Source: a bacterium (lineage in GTDB: Bacteria > Spirochaetota > Spirochaetia > JABEVK01). From it: a DNA stretch of 7,385 bases. Every line of letters starts with the position of its first letter. Position 1 is the stretch's first letter. The stretch spans positions 1-7,385 of the forward strand of contig JAJXWL010000090.1 of assembly GCA_021781625.1 (NCBI GenBank). Direction: 5' to 3'. A program made the position numbers and the translations under genes. Under the pieces are notes generated by a model, which did not search any database, was not told the origin of the DNA, and saw only the letters and a list, made by a program, of their open reading frames with translations. Positions 1 to 5,028 of this stretch are shown piece by piece.

Positions 1-30
1 AGACATATTCCGCATTATAGCAAAAAGTCA

Positions 31-59
31 TTGAAGATACCACGTTTTCGACGTAAACT
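31..59 (+). promoter_or_regulatory. Candidate sigma-70-type promoter for the GHMP-kinase gene
   Basis: TTGAAG at 31-36 (4 of 6 matches to TTGACA) and TAAACT at 54-59 (4 of 6 to TATAAT) are separated by exactly 17 bp. The predicted transcription start near 66 would leave only about 12 nt of leader before the TTG start codon. The match is moderate and rests on pattern alone; a promoter further upstream, outside the window, is equally possible. Confidence 0.35.
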
Positions 60-70
60 AGGAAAAAGGA
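60..70 (+). promoter_or_regulatory. Ribosome binding site deciding a TTG start
   Basis: The purine-rich stretch AGGAAAAAGGA ends 7 nt before the TTG at 78. The reading frame is closed by TAA at 54-56, and TTG is the only start codon between that stop and the conserved phosphate-binding motif region. The nearby ATG at 74 is in another frame and stops after four codons. The TTG start is therefore well supported. Confidence 0.6.
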
Positions 71-77
71 AAAATGG

Positions 78-1244
78 TTGGATCCTAAACTCCTCAGTTG
101 CCGCGATCTACATGTTCAGGAGTATGGTTCTCTTCCTACCGTGGTGGCTTCAGCCCCGGGGAAGGTGGGAATCTTTGGCGATTATACGGAATTCGCCCAA
201 GGCGTTACTCTGAGCGCCGCCACCAGCTTTCGGGTTTGGGTGAGCGTTAGTCCCCGACCCGATCATGTGGTAAAGTTTTTTTCACGCGAGTACAACGAAC
301 GTAAAAAAGCTGTCGCCACCAGCATGAAGTACCGAAAAGAAGATCGTTGGGCCAACCTCCCCAAAGGCGTCTTGGCCGGGTTTGCCGCTCTGGGGGTTGT
401 TTTAACCGGTTTGGATATGGTGGTTTGCGGCGACGTACCCCAGTCGATTGGCCTGGGTTCTTCTCAAGCACTGTGTTTAGCCTCCGCTTTGGCCTTTAAC
501 GAGTTCTTTCAAACCGGACTTTCCCCCGAAGCCTTAACCAAGTTAGCTTATCAGGCAGAAAACCAATTTTTAGGCGTCACCCTGGGACAAAGTTCCGGAA
601 AGACTCTCATCAACGCCGTTGAAAATCACCTGTTCTGGTACGATTCTCGCCGGGGGGAGGGCGTAAATATTCCCTTTCCTGACACGGGGTGGGAGCTGGC
701 GGTGATCAATTCTCGGGTTCCGCCTAGCTCCAGCGAGTCAGTTAGGGCAGCCCGAGAGGCCTGCGAGCTTTGCCTTAAGCTTCTCAATGACGGAAAAAAC
801 GGTAAATCGCTCCGGGACTATTCGAAATCGGATCTAAGGGATGGTGTGGGTACGCTTCCTGAAGCCGCTCGACGGCGAAGTCTGCATATTATTGACGAGC
901 TGGCTCGTCTTCATGAAGCTGTCGAATTTTTGAAAACACACGATATGGTGAGTGTGGGCCGTCTCATGCACCGTTCGCACGAAAGTCTGAGGGATTTATT
1001 TGAGGTTTCGTGTCCCGAAATTGATTGGCTGGTCAAACGACTACAAGACGTCGATGGCCTTGTCGGAGCTCGTTTAACGGGTGAAGAAACGGGTTCTAGT
1101 GTTTTAGCCCTGGGAAAACCCTCAGCTTGGGGCAAATTTCGGACCTTGGCCGAGGAATATGAGCGAATTTTTGGGTTTAAAGCTGAGCTTACCAGCTTTC
1201 GCCCCTCTTCAGGGGCCCGCCTCGACCAGGGCCGCTCCAGTTGA
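78..1244 (+). CDS. GHMP-kinase superfamily protein, galactokinase-like, probably lacking galactokinase activity
   Basis: This 388-residue protein has the length and motif order of galactokinases. Motif 1 is APGKVGIFGDYTEF (26-39), motif 2 is the ATP-binding PQSIGLGSSQA (121-131), and motif 3 is GARLTGEETGSSV (330-342). AENQFLG (160-166) also matches galactokinase. Key residues differ. The E-H-x-D that contacts galactose is D35-Y36-T37-E38 here. The segment equivalent to CGIMDQ, which carries the catalytic Asp, reads LGQSSG (169-174), so serine 173 replaces that Asp. The glycine-rich GGGFGG of motif 3 is GEETGS. No signal peptide is seen, so it should be cytoplasmic. The fold is clear. Either the substrate is not galactose or the protein is a non-catalytic relative, so I give no gene symbol. 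It starts at TTG with a good ribosome binding site. The next gene has its own promoter candidate overlapping this stop codon, so the two may be only loosely co-expressed. Confidence 0.85.
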   Translation: MDPKLLSCRDLHVQEYGSLPTVVASAPGKVGIFGDYTEFAQGVTLSAATSFRVWVSVSPRPDHVVKFFSREYNERKKAVATSMKYRKEDRWANLPKGVLAGFAALGVVLTGLDMVVCGDVPQSIGLGSSQALCLASALAFNEFFQTGLSPEALTKLAYQAENQFLGVTLGQSSGKTLINAVENHLFWYDSRRGEGVNIPFPDTGWELAVINSRVPPSSSESVRAAREACELCLKLLNDGKNGKSLRDYSKSDLRDGVGTLPEAARRRSLHIIDELARLHEAVEFLKTHDMVSVGRLMHRSHESLRDLFEVSCPEIDWLVKRLQDVDGLVGARLTGEETGSSVLALGKPSAWGKFRTLAEEYERIFGFKAELTSFRPSSGARLDQGRSS

Positions 1245-1269
1245 AAGGTCTTGTTTGAGACGGTAAAAT
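1241..1269 (+). promoter_or_regulatory. Strong sigma-70-type promoter candidate for the surE operon
   Basis: TTGAAA at 1241-1246 and TAAAAT at 1264-1269 each match the consensus at 5 of 6 positions and are spaced by exactly 17 bp. The -35 element overlaps the TGA stop codon of the upstream gene. Transcription would begin near 1276, at the ribosome binding site of surE, giving a leader of about 13 nt. It would also exclude the upstream in-frame ATG at 1268 from this transcript. Confidence 0.55.
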
Positions 1270-1274
1270 GCGTC

Positions 1275-1283
1275 AGGGAGGGG
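1275..1283 (+). promoter_or_regulatory. Ribosome binding site fixing the surE start
   Basis: AGGGAGGGG ends 5 nt before the ATG at 1289. The alternative in-frame ATG at 1268 would add seven residues (MRQGGDR) that SurE proteins do not have, and it has no comparable site upstream. The site therefore supports 1289. Confidence 0.65.
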
Positions 1284-1288
1284 ACCGG

Positions 1289-2020
1289 ATGCGGATTCTT
1301 CTGACCAATGACGATGGAATTGACAGTCAGGGCCTGACAGCTCTGGAAAACGCCTTAGCGGATCATGAAATCTGGGTGGTTGCACCCGACGGTGAGCGCT
1401 CTGGACAGAGTCATGCGATTCAGATGCGGGGACCTGTTAAACTCTCACGACGAGGAAACCGCCGTTTTGCCTGTTCAGGCTCACCGGCGGACTGTGTTTT
1501 TTTAGCCTTTCGCGGCTCGTTAGTGCCGACTTTTGACGTCGTAGTTTCAGGGATCAACCACGGTCCTAATCTGGGAACTGACTTGGTTTACTCGGGAACG
1601 GCCGCCGCCGCCCGCCAAGCCTCTCTGTTGGGGGTGCCTGGAGTGGCCCTCTCGTTGGACGTGCAGTCGGCCCCGTGGGATTTTTCGCATGGCGCGGAAT
1701 TTGTTCGCCAGAATCTTGAAGACTGGGTTGCCGATTGGACGCCGGGAACCTTTTTAAATGTCAATTTTCCGTCTCGTCCCCTCTTACCTCTCGAAGCGGA
1801 GTGGGCCGTTCCCAGTGAGCGTCGGTACTACGATCAGGTTGTCGAGTTTGAAGCCCCCGGCGGGGAGGTCTGGTGTTGGGTTAAAGGCTTGATTTTGGAC
1901 GACGCGATAGTCGAAGGCTCAGATTGGGCGGTTGTGCGGCGGGGAAAAGTCTCTTGTACGGTGGTGGCCAGCCATCCCGTGGCTCTGCAGGAACGCTCCG
2001 AGAGGAGAACTTTGCCGTGA
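1289..2020 (+). CDS. surE: 5'/3'-nucleotidase SurE
   Basis: The 243-residue protein has the normal SurE length and starts right at the family's N-terminus, MRILLTNDDG. SurE is a metal-dependent cytoplasmic phosphatase that removes phosphate from nucleoside 5'- and 3'-monophosphates and is often linked to stationary-phase survival. The metal ligands expected from the E. coli enzyme are all present: D8 and D9 in TNDDG, S38 in GERSGQS, and N90 in VSGINHGPNLG. Other family signatures are SGSPADCV (63-70), YSGTAAAA (101-108), and LNVNFP in the C-terminal half. Nothing looks degenerate, so it should be active. It is the first gene behind the promoter at 1241-1269. Its TGA stop overlaps the GTG start of the next gene by four bases, which implies translational coupling. 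An upstream ATG at 1268 is possible but less likely. Confidence 0.96.
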   Translation: MRILLTNDDGIDSQGLTALENALADHEIWVVAPDGERSGQSHAIQMRGPVKLSRRGNRRFACSGSPADCVFLAFRGSLVPTFDVVVSGINHGPNLGTDLVYSGTAAAARQASLLGVPGVALSLDVQSAPWDFSHGAEFVRQNLEDWVADWTPGTFLNVNFPSRPLLPLEAEWAVPSERRYYDQVVEFEAPGGEVWCWVKGLILDDAIVEGSDWAVVRRGKVSCTVVASHPVALQERSERRTLP

Positions 2021-2709
2021 ACGATCCTTGGGAAGAAGGCCTGCGGCTTTTTGAAGAAGGGCACTTTGAACAGGCATTGTATTTTCTCGAGGACCTTGAT
2101 CCGCTTGAAGTTCCTGATGCGGCGTACTACCAAGCCTTGTGCTATTCGCAATTAGGTCGGGCCGATGAAGCCTTGCGGGCGTTAGACTTAGTGATTGTTC
2201 AAGAGAGCAACTTCTTGAAAATTTTACAGGCCCGGATGATTCGGGCCTTTTTACTCACCTCTGAAAAGCGGTACTCCGCTGCCGAAAAAGAACTGAGGGG
2301 CATGCTTGACGAAGGCGTAGAATCCGTTCAGGTTTTTTCCACTTATGGGTATGTGCTGTGGGCGACCGGGCGAGGTAAAGAGGCCATCGCTTGGCTTAAC
2401 CGCGCAGTGACGCTAGACCCGGAAAACGCTAACGCCATGAATTCCTTGGGCTACATTTTGGCCGAGGAAGGGGTGTTCTTGGAACGGGCCCTTCAGTTTT
2501 GCCGAAAAGCTTTAGCCTTAAAACCCGAAACTCCCACCTACCTTGATTCGCTGGGTTGGGTTTATCACCGTATGGGGCAAGATAAGGTGGCAAAATTTTA
2601 CTTAGAAAAAGCGGTACGGGCTCAGCCGGATAATCCGGACTTTCGCCAGCACCAGCAGGCGGCGCTTCAAGCTTTAGGCGAAGAAAGTGCCCCAAAGAGA
2701 CGTTCATGA
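2017..2709 (+). CDS. Cytoplasmic TPR-repeat protein
   Basis: The protein has 230 residues and starts at GTG, inside the surE stop codon (GTGA overlap). AGGAG at 2003-2007 lies 9 nt upstream. The frame stays open further upstream, to about 1924, but those codons lie inside surE and have no initiation signal. Tetratricopeptide repeats cover most of the chain. They are degenerate over residues 1-100 (for example GLRLFEEGHFEQALYFLE and ALCYSQLGRADEALRALDL) and clear over about 107-207, where helix pairs show the usual G-Y/A-P spacing (STYGYVLWATGRGKEAI, NSLGYILAE, DSLGWVYHRMGQ, then RAQPDNP). TPRs bind partner proteins. No signal peptide or membrane segment is visible, so I place it in the cytoplasm. 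The coupling suggests an assembly or adaptor role linked to the next, secreted TPR protein, but the partner is unknown. A terminator-like hairpin lies within the gene at 2228-2252. Confidence 0.88.
   Translation: MNDPWEEGLRLFEEGHFEQALYFLEDLDPLEVPDAAYYQALCYSQLGRADEALRALDLVIVQESNFLKILQARMIRAFLLTSEKRYSAAEKELRGMLDEGVESVQVFSTYGYVLWATGRGKEAIAWLNRAVTLDPENANAMNSLGYILAEEGVFLERALQFCRKALALKPETPTYLDSLGWVYHRMGQDKVAKFYLEKAVRAQPDNPDFRQHQQAALQALGEESAPKRRS
2228..2252 (+). terminator. Terminator-like hairpin inside the TPR gene
   Basis: AGGCCCG (2228-2234) and CGGGCCT (2242-2248) form a perfect 7-bp GC-rich stem. A further G-U and A-U pair can close the 7-nt loop to 3 nt. The stem is followed directly by T residues through 2252. 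This is the form of an intrinsic terminator, but it sits in a well-conserved coding stretch (about residues 72-79). It may cause partial premature termination, affect mRNA stability, or be a coding coincidence. Confidence 0.3.
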
Positions 2710-4733
2710 AACAGATTCTGTGGGGATTAGGATTTTTTTTGGTAATGACGCTGGGGGTAGCCGCCCAGGATCAACCCCTGGATTACAACATGGTCCGGGC
2801 CGATTCGGCCTTTCGCGACGGGGTAGACCTTTATAATAACGGCCAGTATAACCGTGCCCTGGTGTCCTTTCAAAAGGCGCTGAGTTACAAGCCGGAGCGT
2901 GCCGATATCCGCGAATGGTTGGGTAAGGCGCTCTATGCCACCGGTTTAGTTTCTCAAGCCCTCGTCGAATGGCACCATGTTTTGAAGAGCGGTGGGACGC
3001 ATGAATACTTGTCCCATGTGGTGGATGTGGTCGAGGCCCGCCGTAGCTTGGACGCCCAGACAAAACGGCCTGATCGCTACCTCCCGCTGTATGAGCTGAA
3101 TGGTAAGACCAAAGACGGTACCGGACGGGCGCTGTTCTTGCGGCCCACGGCGGTTCGCCCCTTGCCTGATGGAGGGTTTCTGGTTGCGGCCTTTGGCAGT
3201 GAAGACGTGATGAGGTTTAACGCCAATGGCGACCTGGAGCAACGCTTCGTGGGGGCTGTCGGTCGGTTACGGGCTCCGTTTGATGTTTTGCCCTTTCGTG
3301 GTCATTACTATGTCAGCCAGTTTACCACCGATAATATCGCCATTCTCGACCACAATGGCCTAACCGTCAAAACGTTTGGCGGCACCGGCCGGGGTGACGG
3401 ACAATTTTTGGGACCTCAGTTCCTGGCCACCGATGGTCAGGCCATCTATGTCTCGGACTGGGGAAATGCCCGGGTGTCCAAGTTTGATCCCGACGGAAAG
3501 TTTCTGTTTTCGTTTGGGGGGCCCACTGTGGGCTTTGGTGGACTTTCAGAGCCTACAGGTTTAGCCGCAACCCCAGATACGATCTACGTGGCAGACAAAA
3601 ACAAACGGGCCGTTTATGCCTTTGATACTAGCGGCAACTGGCTCGAGACCTATGGCAAGGATCGTTTTCAAGGACCTGAGGGCTTGTCGCTCATGTCCGA
3701 CGGCCGACTATTAGTTTCTGATGGGCCAAAAGTTTGGATTCTTGATCCTGTTCAAAACACCGTAACGCCCTTTGACCCCGAGTGGAATCAGGGCCTGAAG
3801 GTAACAGATGCGGTCATCGACGCCAATCAAGACTTGTTGTTGGCAGATTTTGACGCCAGCAAGATCCGTATTCTCACCGAAGGGCACACGATTTATTCGG
3901 GACTTTGGGTGAGAATTCTCCGTGTCGATCGCTCCGCTTACCCCAAGATCTCGGTTTGGTTTGATGTCGAAGACCGCTGGGGACGCCCTGTAACTGGTTT
4001 GGACGCCTCCAACCTTTTGCTTTCAGAAAGCGGAACACTGGTGGTCAACACTCAGCTCACCTTTCAGGGGTTTAGGTCGCACGATGCGGACGTGGCTCTG
4101 CTTGTGGACCGAGACCCTAGTATGGCCGACGCAGACGAGGCGGTTCGTCATACCGTGGGCTTTTTTAGTCGGGCCTGGGCCGACAAAGGTGGTATAGGGT
4201 TGTTTGCCGCCGCGAAACACCCAGTTCCCCAAAATCATCGACTTTCTTCGGCCTCGGACAATGAAGCGGCGGCCACCGACCCCTCGACCCTGACATCGCG
4301 GGGAGAATTAGACGTTGCGATTCGGTTAGCCGCTTCGTCGATGATCCCCTCGTTGCGTAAAAGAACGGTGGTTTATCTGACTTCGGGGAACCTTCCGCCT
4401 CGGGCCTTTGCCCGCTACGCCCTGCCAGAAGTAGCCGATTACCTAAAAAACAACGCCATCGTCTTTAGTGTCGTTACCGTCGCCGACAATCCTTTACCCC
4501 CTGAAATTCAATATTTGGTTAAAGCGACAGGGGGAAGAGTTTACTCTTCTCATCAAGACCTTCGAATGTTTCTCGACGATCAGGCCAATCGCGTCAGCGG
4601 CCTTTATGCCTTAAGTTATACCGCAATTACCCCCACCCAAGACGGAACTCAGCTGATTCCGGTCCAGGTAGAGGTTTCACGGTTCAATAAAGAAACCGGG
4701 AGAGGGCAATTGGGCTACTTTGCCCCGCAGTAG
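2706..4733 (+). CDS. Secreted TPR / six-bladed NHL beta-propeller / VWA-like protein
   Basis: The 675-residue protein starts at an ATG overlapping the previous stop (ATGA). It begins with a signal peptide: a Lys, a hydrophobic stretch, then probable cleavage after VAA around residue 20. There is no lipobox, so it should be released into the periplasm or beyond. Residues 34-100 hold TPR-like helices. Residues about 145-395 hold roughly six NHL-type blades, with telling segments such as GTGRGDGQF, IYVSDWGNARVSKFDPDG, EPTGLA and IYVADKNKRAVYAFD. Residues about 416-441 (VWFDVEDRWGRPVTGL) form a beta domain of the kind that precedes VWA domains in VWFA-related proteins. Residues about 455-640 resemble a VWA domain, but the metal-binding MIDAS is lost: DRDPSM (468-473) replaces DxSxS, E534 lies where motif 2 usually has Thr, and LTSGN (558-562) replaces LTDG. 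All three modules are interaction modules, so a scaffold or ligand-binding role is likely. The exact function is unknown. The ribosome binding site is weak (AAGAGA), which fits translational coupling. Confidence 0.85.
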   Translation: MKQILWGLGFFLVMTLGVAAQDQPLDYNMVRADSAFRDGVDLYNNGQYNRALVSFQKALSYKPERADIREWLGKALYATGLVSQALVEWHHVLKSGGTHEYLSHVVDVVEARRSLDAQTKRPDRYLPLYELNGKTKDGTGRALFLRPTAVRPLPDGGFLVAAFGSEDVMRFNANGDLEQRFVGAVGRLRAPFDVLPFRGHYYVSQFTTDNIAILDHNGLTVKTFGGTGRGDGQFLGPQFLATDGQAIYVSDWGNARVSKFDPDGKFLFSFGGPTVGFGGLSEPTGLAATPDTIYVADKNKRAVYAFDTSGNWLETYGKDRFQGPEGLSLMSDGRLLVSDGPKVWILDPVQNTVTPFDPEWNQGLKVTDAVIDANQDLLLADFDASKIRILTEGHTIYSGLWVRILRVDRSAYPKISVWFDVEDRWGRPVTGLDASNLLLSESGTLVVNTQLTFQGFRSHDADVALLVDRDPSMADADEAVRHTVGFFSRAWADKGGIGLFAAAKHPVPQNHRLSSASDNEAAATDPSTLTSRGELDVAIRLAASSMIPSLRKRTVVYLTSGNLPPRAFARYALPEVADYLKNNAIVFSVVTVADNPLPPEIQYLVKATGGRVYSSHQDLRMFLDDQANRVSGLYALSYTAITPTQDGTQLIPVQVEVSRFNKETGRGQLGYFAPQ

Positions 4734-4743
4734 AGCTTTTGTC

Positions 4744-4772
4744 TTGCGCGAGAGCGGGGGCGCTTTTACAAT
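4744..4772 (+). promoter_or_regulatory. Candidate promoter giving a near-leaderless zinc-ribbon mRNA
   Basis: TTGCGC at 4744-4749 and TACAAT at 4767-4772 are spaced by 17 bp; the -10 box matches 5 of 6 positions and the -35 box 3 of 6. The -10 box ends only 6 nt before the ATG at 4779, so transcription would start at or next to the start codon. No Shine-Dalgarno sequence precedes that ATG, which agrees with a leaderless transcript. Confidence 0.4.
4751..4767 (+). terminator. Weak hairpin with short T run after the NHL/VWA gene
   Basis: AGAGCG (4751-4756) can pair with CGCTTT (4761-4766) around a GGGG loop, with one G-U pair, and the T run ends at 4767. The stem is short and the T run is partly used in it, so termination would be inefficient at best. 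It overlaps the promoter candidate at 4744-4772. It is the only terminator-like element between the two gene groups. Confidence 0.25.
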
Positions 4773-4778
4773 AAAGAC

Positions 4779-5012
4779 ATGGAAGTTGAGTTTTGCCCCC
4801 GTTGCTCGACTGTGGTCAACCGCAGTTATTTGTATTGTCCCAGTTGCGGGGCCCGTCTTCACGAGGTTCCCGAGTTCTCGCAGGTTCTCGATGAGTCTTT
4901 AAAAGGCCTAACGGAACGTGAAGTTCAACGGCAGCTCAAGCGGTTAAACGCTCTATTATGCCGTCTTGCCGCCTTAGAAGACGCGTTGGATGCATGGGAA
5001 TTGGTACGGTAG
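4779..5012 (+). CDS. Small zinc-ribbon / coiled-coil protein
   Basis: This 77-residue protein has two parts. The N-terminal part has a zinc ribbon of the CxxC-x10-CxxC type: C6-P-R-C9 and C20-P-S-C23, the latter followed by GARL as in many zinc-ribbon domains. Such ribbons bind one structural zinc ion and contact proteins or nucleic acids. The C-terminal part, about residues 38-75, is rich in Leu, Glu, Arg and Ala and likely forms a single amphipathic helix or coiled coil (REVQRQLKRLNALLCRLAAL). An extra Cys lies in that helix. No signal peptide or membrane segment is present, so it should be cytoplasmic. The ATG lacks a recognisable ribosome binding site, and a promoter candidate ends 6 nt upstream. 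The following gene begins 16 bp after the stop, so the two are probably co-transcribed. The function is not recognised; a small regulator or adaptor is an inference. Confidence 0.8.
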   Translation: MEVEFCPRCSTVVNRSYLYCPSCGARLHEVPEFSQVLDESLKGLTEREVQRQLKRLNALLCRLAALEDALDAWELVR

Positions 5013-5028
5013 CGTTAAGGGAGTGTCC

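Noticed and set aside
1..77. A gene fragment or RNA gene at the left edge
   Set aside because: No upstream coding frame continues convincingly into the first bases, and no tRNA-like or other structured RNA is visible. The 60-codon frame beginning at 31 is a shadow overlapping the GHMP gene.
1268..1288. Upstream in-frame ATG as the surE start
   Set aside because: It would add seven residues not found in SurE, lacks a ribosome binding site, overlaps the -10 box, and lies before the predicted transcription start.
1924..2016. Longer N-terminus of the TPR protein starting inside surE
   Set aside because: The extra codons overlap the conserved surE frame and do not look like TPR. The GTG at 2017 has AGGAG at the right distance and gives the typical stop-start overlap.
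1834..3242. Open frames on the minus strand opposite surE, the TPR gene and the NHL/VWA gene
   Set aside because: They are antisense shadows, low in recognisable motifs and rich in Pro, Arg and His as expected from the reverse of G+C-rich codons. No ribosome binding sites or domains were seen.
3521..3533. GCCCA-CTG-TGGGC palindrome in the NHL region
   Set aside because: It has a short stem, only three T after it, and lies in a conserved NHL repeat. There is no sign of a regulatory or repeat role.
4401..4414. CGGGC-CTTT-GCCCG hairpin in the VWA-like region
   Set aside because: It is a 5-bp stem with no T run after it, within coding sequence; GGGCC-type words are common in this DNA, so chance is enough.
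4990..5028. Upstream in-frame ATG of the pseudo-NodB gene
   Set aside because: It lies inside the zinc-ribbon gene, has no ribosome binding site, and would place 13 polar residues before a clean signal peptide. The ATG at 5029 has AAGGGAG 5 nt upstream.
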